From Saccharicrinis sp963677245 (GTDB taxonomy: Bacteria > Bacteroidota > Bacteroidia > Bacteroidales > Marinilabiliaceae), in assembly GCA_963677245.1 (NCBI GenBank), contig OY781921.1, positions 4,464,001 to 4,528,000 on the forward strand: 64,000 nt of DNA, given 5' to 3'. Shown in pieces: positions 37,283-45,878 of this stretch. The position numbers and the translations under genes are program-made. The notes beneath the pieces are model-generated. The model saw only the letters and a list, made by a program, of their open reading frames with translations. It did no database searches and was not told the DNA's origin. Numbering within the stretch: the stretch's first letter is position 1; the number at the start of each line of letters is the position of its first letter.

Positions 37283-37442
37283 ATGAAGTACTCTTATAAT
37301 ATAAATGGGATATTTGCGTCTTAATGGCTGGGTTTTGATAAGAGTAAACTCAGTGAAGCTTGAGTTAACGCATTGAGGTGTTTGTTTTAATGCAAAGTAT
37401 AAATAGGAGTACTTACAATTTAAGCAAATTAATCATGATAAT

Positions 37443-37868
37443 ATGAAAAAATTAAGAAAGCTGAAGTTAAATGAAATGCAGGATTTTACTGCAATCGAAA
37501 AAGACGAAGCCAAATCTCTGAAAGGGGGATGGCTTTTAGATTCAGATACTTGGATGACAGTTCTAATTCAAAGGGATGGATATAGAGGTGGTGGAGCTGT
37601 GGCTTACATTGGTAGTATGACTTACGGTAGTAAAAATTACTATGCCGGAGTAACTTTAAATATGAGCGAGTATGGTTATTCTGTAACTCACCATATGGGA
37701 AGTACCGCTGGATCGATTACACCGAGTAATGCACGCAATTCTAATGTAATGTGGACTAAAGATTCATATTATAACACATGGAAAAGTGATGTTATAGGAA
37801 CTGATGTTTATAATTCAGGGGTAGCAGCCGGAGGTATTATGCCTACAACTACTGGAAGTTGGACATAG
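37443..37868 (+). CDS. Double-glycine-leader secreted peptide precursor 2
   Basis: 141-residue paralogue of precursor 1, probably from tandem duplication. The leader differs at two positions (K5R, E21D) and the GG site is conserved at 28-29. The 112-residue core keeps GYRGGGAVAY, GSKNYYAGVTLNMSEYG, HHMG and the terminal MPTTTGSWT. The region corresponding to core residues ~60-100 has diverged most (NNN to YYN, and SEAFGAS to SDVIGTD). Core has no cysteine. It lies 214 bp after precursor 1 with its own upstream region, so it may be separately transcribed. Confidence 0.8.
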   Translation: MKKLRKLKLNEMQDFTAIEKDEAKSLKGGWLLDSDTWMTVLIQRDGYRGGGAVAYIGSMTYGSKNYYAGVTLNMSEYGYSVTHHMGSTAGSITPSNARNSNVMWTKDSYYNTWKSDVIGTDVYNSGVAAGGIMPTTTGSWT

Positions 37869-38406
37869 AATAGCGTTCTGTAAGTATATAATAAGGGTTC
37901 AGTGGCTTGTCGCCACTGAATTATTACTAATAATTAATTCTGTAATATGAATTCGTAATCGATAGTAGGTTAATGTGTGAGTGAAAAATATATGAGTAAT
38001 AAACATGTAAAATATTAAGTATATAAAATATTAGAAATTGGAAGATATATGAATCTTATGATTTAGTTTGTAAGTATGAAAAATATGTAATTTATAGAAA
38101 TCGAAAAAAGGCTCGGGTTTTATTTAAAGATAACCACAGTGAAGACCCCCTGTGGTATTGATTAAAACACAGAAAAACAAGTAATAAAGTTTGTGTTTAT
38201 TTCTTACGCAAAAAGAAGAAATATTCTTTGTTTGACCAATACGGTGTGTTTAAATGATGAATATAGTTAACAAAAAGATAATAAAATGTAGAAAAATTAC
38301 TATTCTATATGTAAAATATATAATTAGATTTGATGCTGTATATACATTTTTTAATGGATTAATGCAATATATTTAGTTAATGTAAAATCTAATTAAGTTA
38401 AACAAA
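37869..38406. other. Spacer between precursors 2 and 3
   Basis: About 540 bp, extremely AT-rich. Apart from the hairpin just after precursor 2, it contains a small accacag/ctgtggt hairpin at 38133-38156. No gene or gene remnant is apparent. The length suggests precursor 3 has its own promoter, but I cannot name its boxes with confidence. Confidence 0.5.
37898..37928 (+). terminator. Hairpin after precursor 2
   Basis: ttcagtggc (37898-37906) pairs perfectly with gccactgaa (37912-37920), loop of 5, followed by ttattact. It is the expected position for a terminator of precursor 2. Confidence 0.65.
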
Positions 38407-38829
38407 ATGAAAAAATTAAAGAAGTTGAAGTTAAATGAAATGCAGGATTTTACTGCCATTGAAAAAGAAGAAGCCAAAGCTTTAAAAGGTGGCTGGTTAA
38501 GAGATCAATCTACATGGTTTGATTTAGCGGTATTTTGTGGTTATAGGGCTAGTTCATATGAAAGTATTTCGTATTTAGGAAGTTATAATAATGGAAGTAA
38601 AACCTATTATGCAGGAATGAAGATCACTCAACTGTATGGTTCAGAAACATTTCATATGGGGGATGTGGCTGGAGTAATTAGTCCAAGTGCAGCCAGAGAT
38701 TCTCATATTTTGTGGGAGAAAAATTCAAGTAGTAATACATGGATGAGTACGGCATTAACAGCAAATGTATATACCGCAGGTGTTGCAGAAGGAAATACAC
38801 TTGCTACTACAACAGGTAGTTGGACTTAA
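38407..38829 (+). CDS. Double-glycine-leader secreted peptide precursor 3
   Basis: 140-residue, more divergent paralogue. The leader is the same but for one change (S25A), while the core retains only the framework W-L-x-D, TW, GYR, YLGS, GSKxYYAG, HMG, ARDSHILW, NTW and the end TTTGSWT. It contains a single cysteine (VFCGYR), which cannot form an intramolecular lanthionine pair set. The near-identical leader with a divergent core is the hallmark of a shared maturation and export machinery. It is nearest the LanC-like and exporter genes. Confidence 0.8.
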   Translation: MKKLKKLKLNEMQDFTAIEKEEAKALKGGWLRDQSTWFDLAVFCGYRASSYESISYLGSYNNGSKTYYAGMKITQLYGSETFHMGDVAGVISPSAARDSHILWEKNSSSNTWMSTALTANVYTAGVAEGNTLATTTGSWT

Positions 38830-38839
38830 TAAACAAATG

Positions 38840-38862
38840 GTTCGGGGAATTATTCCCCGAAC
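38840..38862 (+). other. Perfect hairpin between precursor 3 and the LanC-like gene
   Basis: gttcggggaa (38840-38849) and ttccccgaac (38853-38862) pair perfectly around a 3-nt loop, but no T-run follows. It looks like an attenuator or mRNA-stabilising element that would allow precursor transcripts to exceed those of the export genes. Confidence 0.65.
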
Positions 38863-38897
38863 GTTAAAATGCTATAGATACTAAAATACCTAATTTT

Positions 38898-39944
38898 ATG
38901 ATGGAGAATGCCATTCGCCAAACGGCAGAAATTTTAAAAGCACAAATATTTAATTATTCAAACACAGGCTTGTTAAGTGGACAAATGGGGGCTAGTTTAT
39001 TTTTATATTTTGCTTCCAGAATATTAGATGAAAAAAGATATGAAGATGTTGCCGATACATTAATAGATAATATATACGATAAAATTTCTGATGAGCAACA
39101 GCCTTATCATTTTGATGATGGTTTGTCCGGTATTGCCTGGGGATTTCATTACCTACATAAAAATGGTTTTTTAGAAGGTGATTTAAACGAAGTACTAGAG
39201 GATTTGGATGATAAAATATACCATTATATCACATTTAGTGAGAATATGGAAAATGCGGGTGTTCAAACTCTGGTAGGATTTGGATTTTATTTGATTGAAA
39301 GAATTAAATACTGTAATGAGTCATTCAAATCCGATCGTAAACTTTGTTTTGAGCGTTTATTAATTTTTATTGTAAATAGGTTGTCTTTTTTATTAGAAAA
39401 AGATAAACGTATAATTCAGGAGTTACATGGTTTTAGTTTGTTATATGGTTTGCCTTTGTGTATAGTATTTTTAGCTAGTGTTTATAGTCTTAATATATAT
39501 AATCGAAAAGTAGAAAGGATATTTGAGAATATTTCTTCTTCTGTTACTTCAACAATTCCAATTAGTCGAGCAAATAGGTTTTATTTGGTATTTGCTTTAA
39601 AATTTGCATTACAAAATTATAAGCAGGATGATTGGAAGAAACACTGTGAACTATTAATAAATACAATTGATATTAATACAATTATTGAAGAGGACTTTTT
39701 AAATATTGAAATTCCCTTTTTAAATGGCAAAGCAGGATTTGCTTTTTTATTAGATAAATATGCTGAATTATTTGAAGACGATCATCTTTCCTATGACCAT
39801 GAGTTATTGGTCAATTCAATTATACATTCATCCTTTTGGGATATTAAACCTGATAAATTAAACATTAATACTTTAAATGTAGCAACTGGTATCGCAGGTA
39901 TCGGTTTGGTATTATTAAAAACGAAACAACCAGTTGCGTATTAG
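38898..39944 (+). CDS. LanC-like protein lacking zinc ligands
   Basis: 348-residue all-helical protein of the lanthionine synthetase C-like (alpha/alpha toroid) family. Framework motifs are visible: GLLSGQMGASLFLYF, GLSGIAWGFHYLHKNG, a HG motif at H177 (ELHGFSLLYG) and a last repeat NVATGIAGIGLVLL. The three zinc ligands of true cyclases are not there: no WCxG motif, and the CHG motif position reads FLNGKAGFAFLL. Together with the cysteine-poor precursors this argues against thioether formation. It may be a leader-binding chaperone or a scaffold for the glycosyltransferases. A start at the second Met (38901) is possible. Confidence 0.7.
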   Translation: MMENAIRQTAEILKAQIFNYSNTGLLSGQMGASLFLYFASRILDEKRYEDVADTLIDNIYDKISDEQQPYHFDDGLSGIAWGFHYLHKNGFLEGDLNEVLEDLDDKIYHYITFSENMENAGVQTLVGFGFYLIERIKYCNESFKSDRKLCFERLLIFIVNRLSFLLEKDKRIIQELHGFSLLYGLPLCIVFLASVYSLNIYNRKVERIFENISSSVTSTIPISRANRFYLVFALKFALQNYKQDDWKKHCELLINTIDINTIIEEDFLNIEIPFLNGKAGFAFLLDKYAELFEDDHLSYDHELLVNSIIHSSFWDIKPDKLNINTLNVATGIAGIGLVLLKTKQPVAY

Positions 39945-40040
39945 TATCACATTTGGGAGTATAAAAATTCTATCCATTTAATAAACCATCATTTCAAATA
40001 GTATGATTAACGGATGGTTGCAAAAAATTAAAAAAAGAAA

Positions 40041-42224
40041 GTGTTAAAAGATCGTTTAATTTTCCCTAGTTATATTCAGCACGATCAGATGGATTGTGGC
40101 CCTGCATGCTTAAAAATTATTGCCAAATACTATGGAAAAACCTTATCTATGAAGTATTTGCGTGATAGGTGTTATATCACGCGTGAAGGTGTTTCGTTAT
40201 TTGATATTGGACAAGCTGCAGAAGTTGTTGGTTTTAGAACTCTGGCTCTAAAATTAAATTTTGAAGACTTAAGAGATAAAATGCCTTTGCCATTAGTTAT
40301 CCATTGGAAAGAAAAGCATTTTGTTGTTGTATACAAGATTACGAGAAATAAGGTTTATGTTTCTGATCCAGCTTCAGGTTTGTTGATTTATACTCATGAG
40401 GAGTTTAAAAATGCCTGGTTATATGATAATAATATTGGGGCTGCTTTGTTATTAGAAACAACTCCTGAGTTTGATAATATTACAAATAATGAAACAACTG
40501 CATCTTTAACATACTTTAGGCGGTATCTGAAACCGTATCATAAGTATTTGTTTCAGGTTATTTTAGGGATGTTTGTTGGAATCCTGATTGGAGTTATAAG
40601 CCCTTTTATAAATCAATCTGTAGTTGATTTTGGAATAATGGGAGGTAATATGAGCTTTATTGAAGCTATGATGATAGCTGGTATTGTTCTGGCATTTAGT
40701 TCATTAATTTCAGGGTTTATACAAAGTCGTTTAATGCTCTATGTTTCCGAAAGAATCAATATGAGTATGGTAAGTGATTTTGTTCGAAAAACACTAAAGT
40801 TACCCATTGCCTTTTTTGAACGGAAGACTGTGAGTGATTTGCTAACACGTATTGGAGATCATGGACGTATACAGTCGTTTGTTATGTCAACTTTTCTTGG
40901 CATCTTCATCAATTTACTGCTGTTAGTTATTTATACCGTGTTAATGTTGTACTATGAACCAACAATGTTTTATATATTTTTTGTTGGTAACTTAGTTTAT
41001 TTTGGTTGGATACTGTTGTTTCTTAAAAGAAGAAAAAAGTTAGATAACATACTCTTTGAGTTAAGGACAACTAACCAAAATGCCATGCTTGAGATATATA
41101 ATAGTGTTCAGGATATTAAGGCAAATGGTATTGCAAACAGCAGAAGATGGCGTTGGGAGTTGAGTCGCTTTAAAATATATGGCTTACATGTTAAAAATAT
41201 GGATCTGGATCAGATTGAGGCGGCAGGAGCTTCTTTAATCTTGAAGTTACAAGGTGTATTTTTAACATACATAGCCGCATATAATGTTATTGAAGGAAAT
41301 ATGACTTTAGGTATGATGACTGCAGCTCAATATATACTTGGTCAATTGTCAGGTCCTTTAAGCAGTATGATAGGGTACATCACATCTTATCAATTTGCCC
41401 AATTAAGTTTAAAGCGTGTAAATGAAGTAATTCATGAAGAAAAGCCGGAGGAATCAAAATCTTCGAATGATGTGCCAGAAAATAAAACCATAAAATTAAA
41501 TGGTGTTAGCTTTCATTATAATCCCAATTTAGGAGATGTAATTAAAGATATTTCACTCACAATACCTCAAAATAAAGTTACAGCTATAGTAGGAGAAAGT
41601 GGAAGTGGCAAAACTACTTTAGTTAAGCTCTTAATGCGATTCTATGATCCTAATAATGGAGAGATAGAGGTAGGTAATATTGGTGTTGATAGTATAGATT
41701 TAGATAAATGGAGAAGGAGTTGTGGTGTAGTATTGCAAGATGGAAGATTATTTAATGAAACCATTATGTATAATATTACGCTTCAGGATGACGAGAAAGA
41801 TATAGATACAGAACAACTCAAGAAGGCCATTATATTGGCTAACCTAACTGATTTTATTAACGAGCGACCACTGAAAGTGTATACGATGTTAGGTGAGAAT
41901 GGATTAGGATTAAGTCAGGGGCAAAAGCAAAGAGTATTGATAGCTAGGGCTATATATAAAAACCCTGATTTTATATTTCTTGATGAAGCAACCAATTCCT
42001 TAGATGCCAATAATGAAAAAATAATTTCAGAGAATCTAAATCAGATTATGGAAAATAAAACAGCTGTTGTTATTGCACACCGATTGTCTACAGTAAAAAA
42101 TGCGGATAATATAGTTGTTATGGAAAAAGGTACAATTGCAGAACAAGGGACTCACGAGGAATTAATATCCAGAAAGGGAATGTATTACAAACTAGTGTTT
42201 AATCAACTGAATTTAGGAAATTAG
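40041..42224 (+). CDS. C39 peptidase-containing ABC exporter
   Basis: Inner-membrane exporter that removes GG leaders and transports the cores. 727 residues from a GTG start. The N-terminal C39 peptidase keeps the catalytic triad: C19 (QHDQMDCGPACL), H93 (KEKHFVVVYKI) and D109 (VSDPASG). A six-helix membrane domain spans about 165-440. The ATPase has Walker A GESGSGKTT, signature LSQGQKQR, Walker B FIFLDEATN and the H-loop IAHRLST. All parts are intact. It lies 96 bp after the LanC-like gene and 11 bp before the HlyD gene, matching the three GG precursors upstream. Confidence 0.92.
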   Translation: MLKDRLIFPSYIQHDQMDCGPACLKIIAKYYGKTLSMKYLRDRCYITREGVSLFDIGQAAEVVGFRTLALKLNFEDLRDKMPLPLVIHWKEKHFVVVYKITRNKVYVSDPASGLLIYTHEEFKNAWLYDNNIGAALLLETTPEFDNITNNETTASLTYFRRYLKPYHKYLFQVILGMFVGILIGVISPFINQSVVDFGIMGGNMSFIEAMMIAGIVLAFSSLISGFIQSRLMLYVSERINMSMVSDFVRKTLKLPIAFFERKTVSDLLTRIGDHGRIQSFVMSTFLGIFINLLLLVIYTVLMLYYEPTMFYIFFVGNLVYFGWILLFLKRRKKLDNILFELRTTNQNAMLEIYNSVQDIKANGIANSRRWRWELSRFKIYGLHVKNMDLDQIEAAGASLILKLQGVFLTYIAAYNVIEGNMTLGMMTAAQYILGQLSGPLSSMIGYITSYQFAQLSLKRVNEVIHEEKPEESKSSNDVPENKTIKLNGVSFHYNPNLGDVIKDISLTIPQNKVTAIVGESGSGKTTLVKLLMRFYDPNNGEIEVGNIGVDSIDLDKWRRSCGVVLQDGRLFNETIMYNITLQDDEKDIDTEQLKKAIILANLTDFINERPLKVYTMLGENGLGLSQGQKQRVLIARAIYKNPDFIFLDEATNSLDANNEKIISENLNQIMENKTAVVIAHRLSTVKNADNIVVMEKGTIAEQGTHEELISRKGMYYKLVFNQLNLGN

Positions 42225-42235
42225 ATTTTGATAAT

Positions 42236-43567
42236 ATGTTTGATGTTAGATTAAGAAGATCGTACGAAGAAACTATATATAATTATCGTCCGCCTTGGAT
42301 TCATAGGTGGGGTAATACGTATGTATTCATTTTTTTATTAATTGTGGTTGGTGGAAGTCATTTTGTAAGATATCCTGATGTAATTGCTGGGGAAGTAGAA
42401 ATAACAACTATAAATCCTCCAGTCCATCTAAAGGCTAAAGTATCAGGTAAAATACAAAAGTTATTGGTAAAAAATAATTCACAGGTAGTTACTAATACTC
42501 CGCTTGTGTTACTTGAGTCTTCTGTGAGCTGGGAGGATTTTTTAGAGGTTAAAAAAAATGCGCAGGAACTTTTATCGTACACTTTATCGGAAGGGAATAA
42601 TGAGATTCTCGGACAAATGAATTTTACTGGGCATTTGACATTAGGTGCATTACAAACGAGCTATGAAGATTTTATTGGAAGTTATTACGAATTGGCAGAC
42701 TATTATTTTTATCAATTTAATCAAAAAGAAATTGTAGCTAAAGAGCAGCAGTTGAAAGATTTAAATGAGCTGACTGATATTTTAAATCAGCGTAAGCAAA
42801 TTGTTGATGATCAATATGAAGTAGGTTTAAATCAGCTGTCAATGGATTCTCTCGATTATGAAGTGTCTGGCGTGTCGAAGTATTCATATTACGAGAAAAA
42901 ATATAATTTACTGAATTCAAAAAGTAATGTTCTTGATGTCAATAAACAGGTTGCTACAAGTACCTCAACAATTTCACAACTTAAATTTGAAATACAGAGC
43001 CTTAGGGTAAAGGATGAGATTGAGAAAAAACGTTTGTGGATTAATTTTAAGCAAAAATTACAGATTCTCTATTCTAGAATAAATGAATGGGAAGATGATT
43101 ATGTTTTATGTTCTCCTATTAAGGGAGTTGTAAATTATGCCTCTTTCTGGGCCGAGAATCAAAATGTTAATGCTGGTGAGATTGTGGTTTCTGTTTTACC
43201 AGATTCGCAAGCAGAAGTTAAAGCTCGGATTAGGTATCCAATACAGAAGTCAGGAAAAGTAAAAATGGGGCAGAAAGTGCATATTAAACTAGATAACTTT
43301 CCTTACAACGAATTTGGTTTACTGAGAGGTGTAATTGAAAATAAGTCAACCGTACCTAATACAATAGTTTCCGGAATTAGTGGTAATGTGATGATGTATA
43401 GTGCAGATGTATTGTTGGATAAGGGTTTGGTAACAAGCTATAAAGATACATTACCTGTAGTGCAGGAATTATATGGATCAGGAGAGATATTAACAGATGA
43501 TATTAGTTTATTGATGCGCTTTTTTAGCCCTCTTAAAGCAGTATTTGAAGAAAAAATTGAAAAATAA
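42236..43567 (+). CDS. HlyD-family membrane fusion protein
   Basis: Periplasmic adaptor linking the exporter to the outer-membrane channel. The 443-residue protein has one N-terminal membrane segment (about 30-48), then a biotinyl-lipoyl half (VHLKAKVSGKIQKLLVKNNSQV). A long coiled-coil hairpin (about 100-290) precedes the second lipoyl half with LCSPIKGVVNYASFW and a beta-barrel region (VKMGQKVHIKLDNFPYNEFG). This is the bacteriocin/type I adaptor layout. It is 11 bp after the exporter gene and 6 bp before the next, within one operon. Confidence 0.88.
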   Translation: MFDVRLRRSYEETIYNYRPPWIHRWGNTYVFIFLLIVVGGSHFVRYPDVIAGEVEITTINPPVHLKAKVSGKIQKLLVKNNSQVVTNTPLVLLESSVSWEDFLEVKKNAQELLSYTLSEGNNEILGQMNFTGHLTLGALQTSYEDFIGSYYELADYYFYQFNQKEIVAKEQQLKDLNELTDILNQRKQIVDDQYEVGLNQLSMDSLDYEVSGVSKYSYYEKKYNLLNSKSNVLDVNKQVATSTSTISQLKFEIQSLRVKDEIEKKRLWINFKQKLQILYSRINEWEDDYVLCSPIKGVVNYASFWAENQNVNAGEIVVSVLPDSQAEVKARIRYPIQKSGKVKMGQKVHIKLDNFPYNEFGLLRGVIENKSTVPNTIVSGISGNVMMYSADVLLDKGLVTSYKDTLPVVQELYGSGEILTDDISLLMRFFSPLKAVFEEKIEK

Positions 43568-43573
43568 AATAAA

Positions 43574-44353
43574 ATGGAAAAGATAGATTTAAAAGATACA
43601 ACTTTTATAATTCCAGTTAGGCTTGACTCAATAAATAGACTTGAAAACCTAATGATGGTTGTGGATTTTTTAATTGAGAAATTTCATACAAATATAATCA
43701 TATTAGAAGCTTCAACCTTTTGTAATGGATTAGTTAAGCGTTTACTCCCTCAGACTGTTAATTATATGTTTTATGAAGATTTAGATCCTATTTTTCATCG
43801 AACATTTTATATCAATGAAATGATGAAGTCATGCCAAACTCCTTTTGTTGCGGTATGGGATTCGGATGTAATTCTTGGATCAAGGCAAATATTGGAATCA
43901 ATCACTTTATTGAGAGAAAAAAAGTCTGATTTTGTTTATCCATATAAGGATAAGTTTCTTGATACCAGTAAAACAATTCGTGAATTATATTTTTTAAGCA
44001 GGAATTTTGAATTGTTAATAAAGCATAGGAACAAAATGAATGAAATGTACCCGCCAAATCCTGTGGGAGGTGCTTTTATTGCTAATTGTGAGTCATACAT
44101 TAATTCAGGTCTTGAAAATACGGATTATTATGGGTGGGGTCTCGAAGATGGTGAAAGGTATTATCGTTGGGATAATCTCGATTATAAAGTTATGCGTGTA
44201 GAAGGTCCTATGTTTCACTTATCACATGATCGTGGTATAAATAGTAGCATACATTCTTCAGATTCAGCCAAAATTAAAGAAAATGATATCACACGCACCA
44301 GGATGATGAATAAAAGTGAAATGGAAAAAGTTATTACAAATTGGAAAAAGTAA
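43574..44353 (+). CDS. GT-A type glycosyltransferase
   Basis: 259-residue soluble protein of the GT-A fold. The opening DTTFIIPVRLDSINRLENL is the nucleotide-sugar-binding start of GT2-like enzymes. The metal-binding DxD is in AVWDSDVIL. NPVGGAFIANCESY and DYYGWGLEDGERYYRW resemble the galactosyltransferase-type C-terminal motif (W-G-W-G-x-E-D). Donor and acceptor are unknown. Its location between the HlyD and TolC genes strongly suggests that it modifies the exported polypeptide or a closely linked glycan. It ends before the preferred TolC start (44374). Confidence 0.75.
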   Translation: MEKIDLKDTTFIIPVRLDSINRLENLMMVVDFLIEKFHTNIIILEASTFCNGLVKRLLPQTVNYMFYEDLDPIFHRTFYINEMMKSCQTPFVAVWDSDVILGSRQILESITLLREKKSDFVYPYKDKFLDTSKTIRELYFLSRNFELLIKHRNKMNEMYPPNPVGGAFIANCESYINSGLENTDYYGWGLEDGERYYRWDNLDYKVMRVEGPMFHLSHDRGINSSIHSSDSAKIKENDITRTRMMNKSEMEKVITNWKK

Positions 44354-44373
44354 AGCCAAGAGATATTTGTTTT

Positions 44374-45867
44374 ATGCGTTTAGTGAGGAATTTAGGAAAA
44401 TTTTTGTTGCTGCTAATAATGTTTGTTGGAGTACAGATTAAATTGTATTCGCAAGAATTAAAAAGTGAATATACTTTAGAAGAATTTATAAAATTAGCTG
44501 AAAAATTGTCTTTAGTAAGTATTGAAGCCAGGAATGAATATATTAGCAGTTGCTACACATATCAGGATTTCAAAACAGGTTATCTGCCATCAGTTTCGTT
44601 AAGTACAACAATTCCTAATTTCAATCGGTCTATATCTTGGAATGATGATTTGCAGAGTTTTATAGAAAAAAATAATGTTTCCAGTACAGCTAATCTAAGT
44701 ATGAGTCAAAAGGTGGCTCCAATGGGTGGAACACTGACAATGTCAAGTAATTTGCAACAAATCGTTTTGTTAGGAGATGATGGGAGTACCACTTACTTTT
44801 CTTCGCCATTAAGTTTGTCATATAGCCAGCCGATATTTGCTATAAATAGCATGAAATGGGAACGAAAAGTTTCTCCAATAGAGTTTGAGAAAGCAAAAAG
44901 AACTTATGTTTCATCTATTGAAGATAACTCAGTAACTGCAATAAGGCGTTTCTTCTCATTTATCTCCAAGCAAAATACCTTGGATATGGCAAGGTTTAAT
45001 TATAGTAATCTCGACACCTTATACCAGATGACGAAAGAGAGGTGTACTTATGGAGCTGTGTCAGAGATAGACTTATTGAAAATGCAAGAGTTGCTTTTAA
45101 ATGCGAAGGAAAGGCTTATTAATGCAGAATTAAATTTTAAAAGTGAAAACAATTCAATGATGGATTTTCTTGGACTAAGTTCACATTTTTCATTTAAACT
45201 TATGGTTCCTGACAGGCCTAATGCTCCAGATGTAAATTTCGATGATGTATTAGAGAAAGCAATTCAATATAATCCAGGTTCATTAAGTCGCGAGTTAAAT
45301 ATTCTGAAAGCAAAAAAGGAATTAATACAAGCCAAAAAAGAGAGATTTTCTATGGATCTAAGCATTACATATGGTTTAGACCATTCTTCAGCAAGTTCAT
45401 TAGCTGCTTTATATGAACCGCCATATTCAGACAGGCAACAGGTTTCGTTGGGGCTTTCTGTTCCTATAGTTAACTGGGGGCAGCAAAATAGAAAAGTAAA
45501 ACTAGCTCAGGCAAAAGAAGAACTAGCTCAGGAAGTTTATGAAAGAGAAGAACGAAAGTTTGTTCAAGAGGTTGATATGCAGGTACAAAAATATAATGCT
45601 CATAAGTCAATCTTAGACTTGACTTCTTTGTTGGATTCAATTGCGATTAAAAAATTTACAATGAGTAAAGAACGTTTTAAGATTGGAAAAATTAGTGTCA
45701 GAGAATTAAATGATGCACTAATCGAAAAAGACAATGCTAATGCTAGATATTTAACAAATCTAAAAAACTATTGGATTTATTTTTTTTCAATGAGACAGTT
45801 GACGCTATATGATTTTAATAAAGACAGACCATTGTTAGAAGTTTATGAAGAGTATCTAAAGCCTTAA
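44374..45867 (+). CDS. TolC-like outer-membrane efflux protein
   Basis: Forms the outer-membrane channel of the secretion system. 497 residues from the ATG at 44374; an in-frame TTG at 44341 would overlap the previous gene and spoil the signal peptide (GKFLLLLIMFVGVQIKLYS). It is predicted as a mostly helical OEP-family protein with two repeats (about 30-240 and 250-480). Segments such as SYSQPIFAINSMKWERK, LGLSVPIVNWGQQNRKVKLAQAK and KIGKISVRELNDALIEKDNA are typical. With the C39 ABC and HlyD genes it completes a type I secretion apparatus. Confidence 0.85.
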   Translation: MRLVRNLGKFLLLLIMFVGVQIKLYSQELKSEYTLEEFIKLAEKLSLVSIEARNEYISSCYTYQDFKTGYLPSVSLSTTIPNFNRSISWNDDLQSFIEKNNVSSTANLSMSQKVAPMGGTLTMSSNLQQIVLLGDDGSTTYFSSPLSLSYSQPIFAINSMKWERKVSPIEFEKAKRTYVSSIEDNSVTAIRRFFSFISKQNTLDMARFNYSNLDTLYQMTKERCTYGAVSEIDLLKMQELLLNAKERLINAELNFKSENNSMMDFLGLSSHFSFKLMVPDRPNAPDVNFDDVLEKAIQYNPGSLSRELNILKAKKELIQAKKERFSMDLSITYGLDHSSASSLAALYEPPYSDRQQVSLGLSVPIVNWGQQNRKVKLAQAKEELAQEVYEREERKFVQEVDMQVQKYNAHKSILDLTSLLDSIAIKKFTMSKERFKIGKISVRELNDALIEKDNANARYLTNLKNYWIYFFSMRQLTLYDFNKDRPLLEVYEEYLKP

Positions 45868-45878
45868 ATAAACATGTT

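Noticed and set aside
36803..38829. Radical SAM-modified GG-leader peptide system
   Set aside because: The leader type fits that group, but the only radical SAM gene in the window is nifB, which belongs to the nif operon.
38898..39944. Calling the locus a lanthipeptide cluster because of the LanC-like gene
   Set aside because: There is no LanB, LanM or other dehydratase, zinc ligands are missing, and the substrates have at most one cysteine.
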